Positions 50,374 through 59,438 of a DNA stretch of 64,000 bases are shown piece by piece. The notes under the pieces are model-generated. The model was not told the origin of the DNA, searched no databases, and worked only from the letters and a program-made list of their open reading frames with translations. The stretch covers positions 372,001 to 436,000 of the forward strand of contig JAWKLK010000001.1 of NCBI GenBank assembly GCA_041392785.1, given 5' to 3'. Each line of letters opens with the position of its first letter. The stretch's first letter is position 1. Source of the stretch: OLB9 sp041392785 (GTDB taxonomy: Bacteria; Bacteroidota; Bacteroidia; Chitinophagales; Saprospiraceae). Position numbers and translations under genes: made by a program.

Positions 50374-51678
50374 TCAAAAAAATTGATTAAACGTAACATT
50401 CTTTCGATTAAATGTATATGGCCGAATACTGAAAGTAACCCTAGAAAAGAAACTATCATGTTCACTGACAAATATATCGTGCAAATTTTTGCTATAAACT
50501 ATTGGTAAATATACGTTTATTACATCAAAAAGTCTTAAACTTAAACCTCCATTAAACATTAATTTCTGTGCATTATCACCAGTTAATAGGTTTGTTGAAT
50601 AGGTTCCTGCATCAAAATATATGCTCAAAGGTAAGTTTGGATGGAGGAAAGGGATGTCAATACGCGTATTTACAGCGGCTGCAAAACTATTAGACATCGC
50701 AAAACCATATGCCGAACCAATGGCTGTTTTAAATCCACCTCCATTGGCAATACTAATCTGATTATTCTGAAAACCATCTTGTGCTTGGCGAGCTAAAAAG
50801 GTTTCTGAATAAGTATAATCATTGAATCCTTGCTGAATCATAGCAATACTGCCTCGAGTGAAATAATTTTGATAATTTGATGAGTTTCTTTGTGTATTCA
50901 AAATATGTCCTGAAATAAATGTACGTACATAAAATTGCTTTTTGGGGGCAATTTCTATTGAATATTCATATGCCGCTGTTGCTTTAAGATAATAATCATC
51001 AGTGTTATAATGTTGGTACTCAGCTACAATTTGGGCATTTTTTGTTAAGACATCATCAAACTCATGGTATGAAAATCCTATTTGTGGTATAATTGTAGTT
51101 TCAATCTGTTTGTCTATATAAGCGCCAGAACTATTAAACAAAAGTATTTCATTGCCTATGACATGCCCATTGATGAAGAATTGCTTCTGTCTTCTAGGAT
51201 CCTGTGTATCTAATGACAAGATAACCGATGGTGTTATTCTGAAGTATCTAGATGTAAGTTCAGGTCTCTGCTCATTGAAAAATTCATGATATGTTTTGCC
51301 ATCGACAGAAAATTTCATTGATTTATCATTACTTATTTTTGTACTGTAATCCACTTTGGCAGTACCCACTACTTCTTGCAATTCAAAGGAATACAAAGGG
51401 GAAAATTTATAACTAAATCCATTGACAGTAGTACGACTATGATATCCATAATTAAATCCTAGCATCCATGTGTCATTGTCATTGTACCCAACTATTGGAA
51501 AAATATGTGAATTTTGACCAATTTTTGTCTTTTTAGCTATATAATCTGATGCTTTATCCAGTATGGTTTCCTTCTCTCCAACGATATACTCAATATCATT
51601 AGTTATCATCTCATCACTCTGAGCAAAGACCAATATAGCTTGAAAAATCAGTATAAAACCGATTAGTATTTTACGCAT
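50374..51678 (-). CDS. predicted outer-membrane beta-barrel protein of unknown function
   Basis: Protein of 434 aa with a signal peptide (ILIGFILIFQAILVFAQ) and, from about residue 70 to the end, alternating amphipathic strands typical of a beta-barrel. IFPIVGYNDNDTWMLGFNYGY near residue 66 resembles the barrel parts attached to some Bacteroidota M1-type peptidases, but no peptidase motif (HExxH) is present. The start is ATG at 51678; an open frame extends back into the kinase gene without a good start. It follows the kinase by 37 nt and is probably co-transcribed. Function not recognised. Confidence 0.65.
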   Translation of the reverse strand: MRKILIGFILIFQAILVFAQSDEMITNDIEYIVGEKETILDKASDYIAKKTKIGQNSHIFPIVGYNDNDTWMLGFNYGYHSRTTVNGFSYKFSPLYSFELQEVVGTAKVDYSTKISNDKSMKFSVDGKTYHEFFNEQRPELTSRYFRITPSVILSLDTQDPRRQKQFFINGHVIGNEILLFNSSGAYIDKQIETTIIPQIGFSYHEFDDVLTKNAQIVAEYQHYNTDDYYLKATAAYEYSIEIAPKKQFYVRTFISGHILNTQRNSSNYQNYFTRGSIAMIQQGFNDYTYSETFLARQAQDGFQNNQISIANGGGFKTAIGSAYGFAMSNSFAAAVNTRIDIPFLHPNLPLSIYFDAGTYSTNLLTGDNAQKLMFNGGLSLRLFDVINVYLPIVYSKNLHDIFVSEHDSFFSRVTFSIRPYTFNRKNVTFNQFF

Positions 51679-51715
51679 TTTAATTTCTTTTCTATTAAAT
51701 GAATATTTACATACA

Positions 51716-53065
51716 CTATTGCATTGTATACGGTAAAAAAACTGTAAATGTACTTCCTTTACCCAGTTCACTTTTTACAGATACCTTGCCACCATGTGCT
51801 TCTACCATTGCTTTGACATAAGACAAACCAAGTCCGAAGCCTTTTACATTATGCACATTTCCAGTGGGAACACGATAAAATTTTTCAAAAATATTTTTTT
51901 GTGCATCTTTGGACATACCTATACCATTGTCTTGGATAGAAAACTGTATTCCGCTTTTTTCATTTGATGTCGTAATCTGAATTTTAGGGTTTTCAGGAGT
52001 GTATTTTTCAGCATTATCAAGGAGATTATTGAGGATACTGCTGATATGCGTGATATCACCTTCAATAGTAGATGGTTCTGCTTGCAAGTAAGTGATGATA
52101 GTTCCGCCTTTGGCTTGCACTTTAAGTTCCGCATTGACCACAGCATCTTCTATCAATTCATGTAAGTCAAATGAAGTATATTTTAATTGTAAGTCTTGTT
52201 TTTCTATTTGTGCCATTTGCAGAACTTTTTCTACCTGAGACAACATCCTTTGATTTTCTTGCTTTATAATATTAACAAATCTTGAAACCTTTTCTTTATT
52301 TTCTAGGATAGATGGGGTAAGGATAGAATCTGAAGCAAGGGAGATAGTAGCTATGGGTGTTTTAAATTCATGGGTCATGTTATTTATAAAATCAGTTTTC
52401 ATCTCCGATACTTTCTTTTGTCTGAAAATGATAAAAATTGTGTATGAAAACCCAAATAGTATCAATCCTGTAAACAATGCAGACAATGTCAAAATTGGGA
52501 TCACAGAAGACCACAAAAACTGAGTTTTATTAGGAAAGTATAGTTTCAAATATCCTGGTTCGAAGGCTTCATCATTGAATAACAAGACTTTATATTCTGC
52601 TTTAGAAAGCGGATTTACACCTACAATATTACTAGAACGGGATGTATCGCCTATGGTAGCAGTGTAGTTTCCATTTTCAATAAAAAAGGCTTTCAAGTCA
52701 TTAGAATAAACACCATATTCATAGTTTAAGGTAATTCCTTGGTCTTTTAATTCAGTACTCAGATATTGATGTAATAGATCTTTATTGATGGATTCTAGTA
52801 ATTCAGAAGGATTGATAAAAATAGTTCGTTTACTTTGAAAATCTCCCCCTAGTGGGTCATTGCCAAACACAGTACTAAATTCCAACTTATCTGCTTCAAG
52901 TCGCAGTTTCCTCTTTACATTATTCAGCGCTGTGTATACTTTGGTATCAAAATTTTTTTCATCCAAGTTTACAGACCATTTGACCCAAAAAAATTGAATG
53001 ACTCCTACTCCTATCACCGAAAGGGCCATAATAATTATAATTGTCAAAATGACGCGTCTGCTCAT
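51716..53065 (-). CDS. sensor histidine kinase (HisKA/HATPase_c), no adjacent regulator
   Basis: Inner-membrane kinase of 449 aa. Membrane segments at about 7-29 and 190-215 flank a periplasmic sensor region of about 160 residues of no known family. The HisKA motif FINNMTHEFKTPIATISL carries the phospho-acceptor His near 231; the ATP-binding part has NNLLDNAEKYTPE, DNGIGMSKDAQ and GFGLGLSYVKAMVEAHGG. No receiver-domain gene lies next to it: the neighbours are the barrel protein (co-directional) and ahcY. The partner must be elsewhere, or the signal is passed to a LytTR or hybrid protein. It has its own -7 element. Confidence 0.92.
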   Translation of the reverse strand: MSRRVILTIIIIMALSVIGVGVIQFFWVKWSVNLDEKNFDTKVYTALNNVKRKLRLEADKLEFSTVFGNDPLGGDFQSKRTIFINPSELLESINKDLLHQYLSTELKDQGITLNYEYGVYSNDLKAFFIENGNYTATIGDTSRSSNIVGVNPLSKAEYKVLLFNDEAFEPGYLKLYFPNKTQFLWSSVIPILTLSALFTGLILFGFSYTIFIIFRQKKVSEMKTDFINNMTHEFKTPIATISLASDSILTPSILENKEKVSRFVNIIKQENQRMLSQVEKVLQMAQIEKQDLQLKYTSFDLHELIEDAVVNAELKVQAKGGTIITYLQAEPSTIEGDITHISSILNNLLDNAEKYTPENPKIQITTSNEKSGIQFSIQDNGIGMSKDAQKNIFEKFYRVPTGNVHNVKGFGLGLSYVKAMVEAHGGKVSVKSELGKGSTFTVFLPYTMQ

Positions 53066-53091
53066 CCTAAAAGCTTACTAATTTAATGAAG

Positions 53092-53099
53092 CAAAGGTA
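53092..53099 (-). promoter_or_regulatory. Bacteroidota-type -7 element for the kinase-barrel unit
   Basis: TACCTTTG on the minus strand, 26 nt before the kinase ATG; TATG at 19-nt spacing could act as a weak -33. Confidence 0.5.
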
Positions 53100-53191
53100 A
53101 TTCAATATACAATATCTTCATAAGTATTCCGTTTATATAGTGTTTTTCATAGATAACGATTATGATTTTTGATACCTCATAATAGGCGATG

Positions 53192-53234
53192 AAAAACACA
53201 AGGGCTTGTTTTCAGATGTGAAAACAAGCCCTTG
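53192..53234 (-). terminator. rho-independent terminator of ahcY
   Basis: Perfect 16-pair stem (53199-53214 with 53219-53234), 4-nt loop, followed on the minus strand by TGTTTTTC. It lies 27 nt after the ahcY stop and insulates the kinase unit. Confidence 0.85.
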
Positions 53235-53261
53235 CCAATTATAACTGTTGACTACTAAGTC

Positions 53262-54575
53262 TTAATATCTATAATACTCTGGCTTATAAGGGCCTTCCAC
53301 TGTAACACCTATATAATCAGCTTGACTTGGAGATAATTCTTCCAACTCTACACCAATTTTAGACAAGTGTAATCTTGCTACTTTTTCATCCAAATGTTTT
53401 GGAAGCGTATAGACTTTATTTTCGTATTGATCGTGATTTTTCCACAACTCTATTTGTGCCAATGTCTGGTTAGAAAAGCTATTAGACATCACAAATGATG
53501 GGTGGCCTGTAGCACAACCTAAATTGACAAGTCTTCCCTCGGCCAATACAATGATGTCTTTACCATCCACTACGTATTTATCTACTTGTGGTTTTATTGT
53601 GTCTTTGGTATTTCCATGATTTTTATTAAGCCATGACATGTCGATTTCATTATCAAAATGGCCTATGTTACAGACGATGGTCTTGTCATTCATACTCTTG
53701 AAATGCTCACTGCGGACGATGTCTTTATTTCCAGTGGCTGTAACCACGATATTGGCTTCTGCTAAAGCATTTTCCAGTTTTTTTACAGCAAAACCATCCA
53801 TAGCTGCTTGGAGAGCACAAATTGGATCAATTTCAGTAACTATGACTCTACATCCGGCACCGCGCAAAGATGCAGCTGAACCTTTGCCTACATCGCCATA
53901 ACCACACACCACAGCAACTTTTCCTGCCATCATGATATCTGTAGCTCTTCTTATTGCATCTACGCAAGACTCCTTACATCCATATTTATTGTCAAACTTT
54001 GACTTGGTTACTGAGTCATTCACATTGATAGCTGGTAAAACCAAGGTTCCGTTTTTCTCCCTTTCATACAACCTATGTACACCTGTGGTAGTCTCTTCAG
54101 AAAGACCTCTGATACTATGTACTAATTCTGGATATCTATCAAAAACCATATTTGTCAAATCACCACCATCATCAAGAATCATGTTTAATGGTTGGCCATC
54201 CTTAAAAGCAAATATGGTTTGCTCTATACACCAGTCAAATTCTTCCTCATTCATTCCTTTCCAAGCAAATACAGGGACTCCTGTCGCTGCAATAGCCGCT
54301 GCTGCATGATCTTGTGTAGAGAAGATATTACAAGATGACCAAGACACTTCAGCACCTAGTGAAGTCAAAGTTTCAATTAATACTGCTGTTTGAATCGTCA
54401 TGTGCAAACAACCTGCAATTCTGGCACCTTTAAGTGGTTGCTCATCTGCATATTCTTCACGGATAGCCATCAAACCTGGCATTTCGGCTTCAGCTAATTG
54501 GATCTCTTTTCTACCCCATTCTGCTAAACCTATATCTTTTACTTTATACTTCAATGTTTTTTCTGCTTGTATCAT
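53262..54575 (-). CDS. ahcY: adenosylhomocysteinase
   Basis: NAD-dependent enzyme that splits S-adenosylhomocysteine to adenosine and homocysteine, clearing the inhibitory product of methyltransferases. The 437-aa protein has SSCNIFSTQDHAAAAIA (substrate site), SVTKSKFDNKYGCKES with the catalytic Lys/Asp, VCGYGDVGKGSAASLRGAG as NAD-binding loop, and ends with EGPYKPEYYRY, the C-terminal KxxxYRY-type tail that contacts NAD. The ATG at 54575 is chosen because the TTG at 54596 overlaps the promoter element. Single gene with a strong terminator. Confidence 0.97.
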   Translation of the reverse strand: MIQAEKTLKYKVKDIGLAEWGRKEIQLAEAEMPGLMAIREEYADEQPLKGARIAGCLHMTIQTAVLIETLTSLGAEVSWSSCNIFSTQDHAAAAIAATGVPVFAWKGMNEEEFDWCIEQTIFAFKDGQPLNMILDDGGDLTNMVFDRYPELVHSIRGLSEETTTGVHRLYEREKNGTLVLPAINVNDSVTKSKFDNKYGCKESCVDAIRRATDIMMAGKVAVVCGYGDVGKGSAASLRGAGCRVIVTEIDPICALQAAMDGFAVKKLENALAEANIVVTATGNKDIVRSEHFKSMNDKTIVCNIGHFDNEIDMSWLNKNHGNTKDTIKPQVDKYVVDGKDIIVLAEGRLVNLGCATGHPSFVMSNSFSNQTLAQIELWKNHDQYENKVYTLPKHLDEKVARLHLSKIGVELEELSPSQADYIGVTVEGPYKPEYYRY

Positions 54576-54593
54576 GTATTTACTATTTGAATG

Positions 54594-54601
54594 CAAAAAT
54601 A
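54594..54601 (-). promoter_or_regulatory. Bacteroidota-type -7 element for ahcY
   Basis: TATTTTTG on the minus strand, 18 nt before the ATG at 54575. It excludes the upstream TTG as a start. Confidence 0.5.
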
Positions 54602-54713
54602 TGGAATTTCAAAAAAAAATCCATCTAATATTTCTAATACCTTCATTAATTGAGAAAATATTAACAATATCACAACATTTTACAGTAGGAATGAATTCAT
54701 CCTGTAAGCCAAC

Positions 54714-55670
54714 TTATTTTACGGGAGGAAATATTATATAGCAATCAGCACAAGTACCATCTTTATAGTCAATGTAGCCTTGCGCTTTTAGATCACTTAA
54801 AATACTTTCAAGGGGTGCATTAATATTGAGTTTTATTTTTGCTTTCAATTCAAGTTTTGACTTTTTTTCTACTTTTACATTTTTCTTAAAGTACTTCAGA
54901 AGATGATCATTTATGACATCTTCTAGGTAATAAGTTGAAAGCTTTATTTCTTCTTTTACAGGTTCTTCTTCTTTGATCACTTCCTTCACAATAGGTTGTG
55001 GCTTAGGCTTTTGTTTCAAAACAGGCTGCTCCACTACCACTATTTCCTGCACAGTATCTTTTGGCGTTTTGAACTTTCCAGATTCATAAAGATACACTTC
55101 ATTCGCTTCCAAAATTACTGTATTCGATTGATTGAGAATTTGAGAAACTGCCACTCTTCCAGAATGATTCTCAATTATCGCCATATTATTCATTTTCAAA
55201 AGTGAAAACTTTGTTCCCAATACTTTGATCTGCAACTCTCCAAAATAGACATTAAATGGCTTTGCAGGGTTATGTTGTATATCAAAGGTACCTTCGCCTT
55301 GCATTTTTACATATCTTTCACCTTGCGTAAAATCTACAGGAAATTCTGCCTTTGAATGTTTTCCCAAAAATAATTGTGACCCATCAGCAAAAGAAATTGT
55401 GTCTAAATTTTCTTTTGTCTCTCTTATTTCAAAAACTTTCTTTGGCTTTTGAGTAAGCAAAAAGAACAGACTTGTTCCAATTATGATAATCAAAAGAGTT
55501 GAAATAAGAATTTTATTGAAATGGTTTGACTTTTTTGAAAAAGTATCAGCTTCTATTAAATTTTCATTTTCCAGAACTTTAATAAAATTATTCCACTCTT
55601 GATCTACATCAAATGATTTGAAATCAGAAATGTTTTTACTTTCTTTTAATATGTCATCAAACTTGTCCAA
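54714..55670 (-). CDS. FecR-like anti-sigma factor with a Pro/Lys/Glu-rich linker
   Basis: Membrane regulator of 318 aa. A short cytoplasmic N-terminal part (1-50) should bind the sigma factor; one membrane segment follows (about 52-72, ILISTLLIIIIGTSLFFLL), then a FecR domain (about 88-190: GSQLFLGKHSKAEF, GTFDIQHNPAKPFNVYFGE, IKVLGTKF). An unusual linker of about 45 residues rich in Pro, Lys and Glu (QPVLKQKPKPQPIVKE) separates it from a C-terminal DUF4974-like domain (about 245-315). The start seems to be TTG at 55670 because a stop lies two codons upstream and no ATG is near. Gene order with the sigma factor is usual, but no receptor gene follows. Confidence 0.82.
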   Translation of the reverse strand: MDKFDDILKESKNISDFKSFDVDQEWNNFIKVLENENLIEADTFSKKSNHFNKILISTLLIIIIGTSLFFLLTQKPKKVFEIRETKENLDTISFADGSQLFLGKHSKAEFPVDFTQGERYVKMQGEGTFDIQHNPAKPFNVYFGELQIKVLGTKFSLLKMNNMAIIENHSGRVAVSQILNQSNTVILEANEVYLYESGKFKTPKDTVQEIVVVEQPVLKQKPKPQPIVKEVIKEEEPVKEEIKLSTYYLEDVINDHLLKYFKKNVKVEKKSKLELKAKIKLNINAPLESILSDLKAQGYIDYKDGTCADCYIIFPPVK

Positions 55671-55756
55671 ATATATTCAAAATTATACATCATTGACGAA
55701 AAAACAATAACACTAACACATATATTTATAAAAAAACTCTTAAAAAGGTTTTATAA

Positions 55757-56290
55757 TCAATTGTCAAACAAATCCGGATGGTTTTTTAACTTACTTTTAA
55801 GCATCTTTTGGATCTTGCTAATATTATCCTCTACTGCTCTTTTTGAGATATTCAGATACTCTGCTATCTCGCCATAAGTCAATCCTTCGTATTTATTCAA
55901 ATTCCAAATTTCAGTTGCTTTAGGCTTTAAATCTACTAAACATGCATCAATAGCCTGTCTGACCAAATAAGGATCCAAGGCTTCTTCACTGACATTATCC
56001 AAGATACTTAAACTTTGATCTCCAGAGGTATCTTCCACTTTAGTATGCTTTTTATTGGCTCTAATATAATCCACCATCGCATTTTTGGCCATTTGGAAGA
56101 TATAACTCTTAGTAGATGTCCGTATCTCAATAGTATCTTTTTGTCTCCAGATTTTTAAAAATGTAAATTGCACTACATCCCTGCTACTCTCGATGTTGTT
56201 GAGGTATCGATTGATAAAATTTACCAACGGAGTGTAATACTCCTTGTAAATTGCTTCAAAATTTTCAATATTTGGGATGTGATTTTCCAA
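55757..56290 (-). CDS. ECF RNA polymerase sigma factor
   Basis: Sigma-70 family factor of 177 aa with region 2 (about 10-80, FEAIYKEYYTPLVNFI, DVVQFTFLKIW, SYIFQMAKNAMVDYIR) and region 4 (about 115-170, WNLNKYEGLTYGEIAEYLNISKRAVEDNISKI over about 128-160). It belongs with the Bacteroidota sigma factors paired with FecR proteins. The only possible start near the first conserved residue is TTG at 56290; an in-frame stop lies three codons upstream. The FecR-like gene follows after 86 nt. Activity should be held back by FecR until an outer-membrane signal arrives. Confidence 0.92.
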   Translation of the reverse strand: MENHIPNIENFEAIYKEYYTPLVNFINRYLNNIESSRDVVQFTFLKIWRQKDTIEIRTSTKSYIFQMAKNAMVDYIRANKKHTKVEDTSGDQSLSILDNVSEEALDPYLVRQAIDACLVDLKPKATEIWNLNKYEGLTYGEIAEYLNISKRAVEDNISKIQKMLKSKLKNHPDLFDN

Positions 56291-56377
56291 AATACACTAA
56301 ATGTTCATTGGATTCAGACGTAAAGATAAATGATTTGATACATAAACAGGACAAGTGTTAGTTCCTTTTTGTAAATT

Positions 56378-56689
56378 CTAATTGACAGAAAAACTTGGAT
56401 ACTTAGAAACTGTCTCTAAAAACATCAATTCATAATAATTGTAGTCAAAAAAGGAAGTCATAGGCAATTTTTCTATGAGTTTGATCAATTCGGGTTCGGA
56501 GGAGCAAGAAAATACAATCCATAACCTCCTTCTATTTTTTGAAAGGGTATAACTCAATATTTTGCCACTGAACAAAATTTGCATTATCACTTCTCGCTGT
56601 TCAGGTATGATTGCCAACATCTCTTTCGTGAGATGATCCGGCATTCGAAATTCTACCATATACCTGGTTAATTCTCTATCTTCATTCAT
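56378..56689 (-). CDS. small protein with muconolactone-isomerase-like (ferredoxin-like) fold
   Basis: Cytoplasmic protein of 103 aa. The start TRYMVEFRMPDHLTKEML, the middle SGKILSYTLSKNRRRLWIVFSCSSEPEL (over about 40-70) and the LPMTSFFDYNYYELMF end follow the pattern of muconolactone isomerase-like proteins, a dimeric ferredoxin fold used in many roles. No catechol pathway genes are near, so it is probably not an isomerase of that pathway. Its ATG overlaps the stop of the upstream lipoprotein gene as ATGA, so the two are translated together. Confidence 0.6.
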   Translation of the reverse strand: MNEDRELTRYMVEFRMPDHLTKEMLAIIPEQREVIMQILFSGKILSYTLSKNRRRLWIVFSCSSEPELIKLIEKLPMTSFFDYNYYELMFLETVSKYPSFSVN

Positions 56690-57204
56690 CGTACTGCATA
56701 TCCAAATTTGAATCTAGTTACAGAGTTAGTGACTAAAAATGATTTAAAGTTTAATTTTATTTCCAAAACTATGTCATCATCTTTGAAAATGTCATATAAA
56801 TTTGTTCCACTACTCAAAAGTTTAAGTTGAGTAATATTATTCAATCCTATCATTTCATGATAATACATTTCAGCCTTTAGGGTACCATCTTTGACTGATC
56901 TTGCAAAAATCTGTACACGACTAAGAGCACTATAGTCAATAGCAGCAAATTTTCCTTCAAAACTTCCATAAATCGAAAAAACTTCTCTTATGTTTTCAGG
57001 ATCTACTCCATGAATTTGGCATTGTTTCAGAAAATTTGTTTTTACATTTTGCAAGGTAAATGTATGTGTTTCTACTGTATTAAGTCCAGCCGGAATAGTA
57101 AAATCTACAAATAATTCCTCATCCTGAAATAAGATAGGTGCTTCTTCACTGCAACCTAAAAACAAAGAGAAAGAAATCAAAATCAGAATATGAAATTTAA
57201 ACAT
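56686..57204 (-). CDS. predicted lipoprotein of unknown function
   Basis: Exported lipoprotein of 172 aa: signal peptide with lipobox LFLGC (Cys at about 18) followed by SEEAP, where acidic residues after the Cys may favour surface export in Bacteroidota. The mature part looks beta-rich, with DVDF-like alternation and no recognised domain. It starts a probable unit with the muconolactone-isomerase-like gene (4-nt overlap) and perhaps the sigma/FecR pair 87 nt beyond. Confidence 0.6.
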   Translation of the reverse strand: MFKFHILILISFSLFLGCSEEAPILFQDEELFVDFTIPAGLNTVETHTFTLQNVKTNFLKQCQIHGVDPENIREVFSIYGSFEGKFAAIDYSALSRVQIFARSVKDGTLKAEMYYHEMIGLNNITQLKLLSSGTNLYDIFKDDDIVLEIKLNFKSFLVTNSVTRFKFGYAVR

Positions 57205-57272
57205 ATATTTTATTGGCTATTAATTTATTTATCATAAACAGATTTTTGGAGCAATAGATTATGGTAAGAATT

Positions 57273-57309
57273 AAAAAAGGGGCAAACGTTTTACACAATT
57301 GCCCCTTTT
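57273..57309 (-). terminator. rho-independent terminator of the PpiD-like gene
   Basis: Eleven-pair stem (57275-57285 with 57299-57309) with a GGGGCAA/TTGCCCC core, 13-nt loop, and a T run on the minus strand. It lies about 20 nt after the stop of the foldase gene. Confidence 0.8.
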
Positions 57310-57329
57310 CTTATTTCCTATATCCGTGA

Positions 57330-59438
57330 TTAATAGAATTTATATCTCTTATCTTCTATTTTTGTAGCCTTCTTTAATGATTCTATCAATCTGAAATTTA
57401 CTTGTTGGCGTACACCTTGTGATACAAGACTTTTCACCATGAATGCTCCATCTGAAGCAGGAGGTGGCGTGATTGAATTGACTTTAACTACATAAACACC
57501 ATTCTTACCTTCTAATGGTGAAGAGACTGTACCTGGTGTCATTTTGAAAATTTTACCAACAACTATCGGCACACTTCCTCCATTAGGAATCAAACCTCTA
57601 GCAAATAACAATGATGCTACTGTGTCTACTTTTGTATTAAAGCTACTTCCTATAGCTGCCAAATCAGTACCTGAAATTTTAGCTTTAATTTGCTCTGCTT
57701 TTTTCTTATTGATTAATAACGGCTCTGCAGTACTACGACCTGACGCTACTGACGATAAACCTGCTTTATCAATTGACTTTAAACCGACTATAACATACTT
57801 ACTGTCAACATAATTAGCTTTATCCTTATAATTATAGACTGTTGGTGATACATCTCCAGGTTTTGAAGAGCTTTCAAAAGCCCATTTTACAATCTCTCTT
57901 GATGGTCCATCACCTCCCAAATCTCCTACGTTATAATCATTTATTTTAATTCCGCCTACTTCCTTAAATTCAGCTCCGCTCAAATTTGGTGTAATTCCGT
58001 CAATAGTTTTTGAAGTCTCAAGTGCTGCCATTGCTTTGCTAAGTGCAACTTCTTGTGTTTCTTCACTTGCTATGATTGGCTGAGCAATATATGCTACTTT
58101 ATACTTTGGCTCAGATGAAGTAGAAATCAATTTTTCTACCTTGATCAAATGTACACCAAATTGGGTAGTCACCTCATACATTTGTCCAATTTTACCATTG
58201 AATACCGCATCATTAAATTCTGGGACCATCATTCCTTGACCAAACATACCAAGGTCACCTCCTTTTGCAGCACTTCCAGGGTCTTGGCTGTTTGCAGTAG
58301 CGGCATCAGAAAAAGAGATACTTCCCTTATTCAGAATAGTACGTAAGCTATCTATATATTTTTTTGCAGCCGCTAATTGTAGTGGATCATTATTTTCCAC
58401 CCTTCTTAAGATATGTGATGCTTTTGCAGAATCTGGGAGTACTTTCTTGTCAATTAGTTTTGCAACTAGGAGCACGTTATTGTCTATATAAGGTCCATAT
58501 ACTGCACCATTAGCTAATGTTCCTAATACATCTTTAAGAGAGCCAGTAATATCCTTTTTGGAACTATATGATGCTGGATAAAACCCATTATTAGATGTGG
58601 CAAAAAGCGAATCTTTAGTAACGCTTTTAAACTCTTCTGCCAATGCTCTCATATCTGTCATATATTTTGCAGAATCAGCAGCACTAGGCACTACATTATA
58701 TTCAGCAAATACAATATTTCTGACTTCTTCTTTGTTTGTGAATTTGATAGGATTATCCTTTATGTATGCTGCAATTTCTTCGTCAGTCACCTTGATTTCT
58801 CCTCCATTAAATTCTTCATACCCAATTTTTACCAATTCTACATTGGCAGATTCGTTGTTCAATTTTTCCATTGTTGTGGCCAACCAATCAGGAGTGTATA
58901 AAGATTTAGACACAAGATTGTTTAACTTGGTTTGTTTTTGGAGTTTAATGACTTGCTTACGCAATTCATTAAATCTATTTGCAAATTCAGGGTTTGTCAC
59001 CTTATCCTCATCAATAGCAGTCTTAATATTTGCCAATTCAGCTCTATCTACTTGACCTGTCTGAGGATTACGAAAATAACCTTGTGTAATGGGACTCAAA
59101 TTCTCCCCAAACTCCAGTTCTGCGAGTTCATCTTTACCCACACCTATACCATTTGCATCAGAAATACGATCTATGATTGCTTTCTCGACAAAATAATTCC
59201 AAACAGATTTTTTTCTTGTGGCTTCATCTAAGCTATTGCCATACAGTGCGTTTTCGACACGTTGGAAATCATTGATATCCACATCTGTTCCGCCTACTTC
59301 ACCAAGACTAGTTCTGTTTCCAAGTCCACCGAAACTTCTTGATCCAAGCATATCCATAATCACAAATCCTGCCAAAGCTAACGCCAACAAGATTATGACA
59401 AGCCACATATTTTTACGAATTTTACCGATTAAAGCCAT
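57330..59438 (-). CDS. ppiD: PpiD/SurA-type periplasmic peptidyl-prolyl isomerase
   Basis: Membrane-anchored foldase of 702 aa. One N-terminal membrane segment (about 11-32, MWLVIILLALALAGFVIMD) is followed by a SurA_N-like chaperone part (about 45-245), a parvulin-type rotamase domain (about 340-435: KASHILRRVEN, DPGSAAKGGDLGMFGQGMMVPEF over about 385-408, TQFGVHLIKV), and a C-terminal part with a second, weaker parvulin-like segment. It should assist folding of outer-membrane proteins leaving the translocon. Single gene with its own promoter and terminator. Assignment to PpiD rests on the topology. Confidence 0.9.
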   Translation of the reverse strand: MALIGKIRKNMWLVIILLALALAGFVIMDMLGSRSFGGLGNRTSLGEVGGTDVDINDFQRVENALYGNSLDEATRKKSVWNYFVEKAIIDRISDANGIGVGKDELAELEFGENLSPITQGYFRNPQTGQVDRAELANIKTAIDEDKVTNPEFANRFNELRKQVIKLQKQTKLNNLVSKSLYTPDWLATTMEKLNNESANVELVKIGYEEFNGGEIKVTDEEIAAYIKDNPIKFTNKEEVRNIVFAEYNVVPSAADSAKYMTDMRALAEEFKSVTKDSLFATSNNGFYPASYSSKKDITGSLKDVLGTLANGAVYGPYIDNNVLLVAKLIDKKVLPDSAKASHILRRVENNDPLQLAAAKKYIDSLRTILNKGSISFSDAATANSQDPGSAAKGGDLGMFGQGMMVPEFNDAVFNGKIGQMYEVTTQFGVHLIKVEKLISTSSEPKYKVAYIAQPIIASEETQEVALSKAMAALETSKTIDGITPNLSGAEFKEVGGIKINDYNVGDLGGDGPSREIVKWAFESSSKPGDVSPTVYNYKDKANYVDSKYVIVGLKSIDKAGLSSVASGRSTAEPLLINKKKAEQIKAKISGTDLAAIGSSFNTKVDTVASLLFARGLIPNGGSVPIVVGKIFKMTPGTVSSPLEGKNGVYVVKVNSITPPPASDGAFMVKSLVSQGVRQQVNFRLIESLKKATKIEDKRYKFY

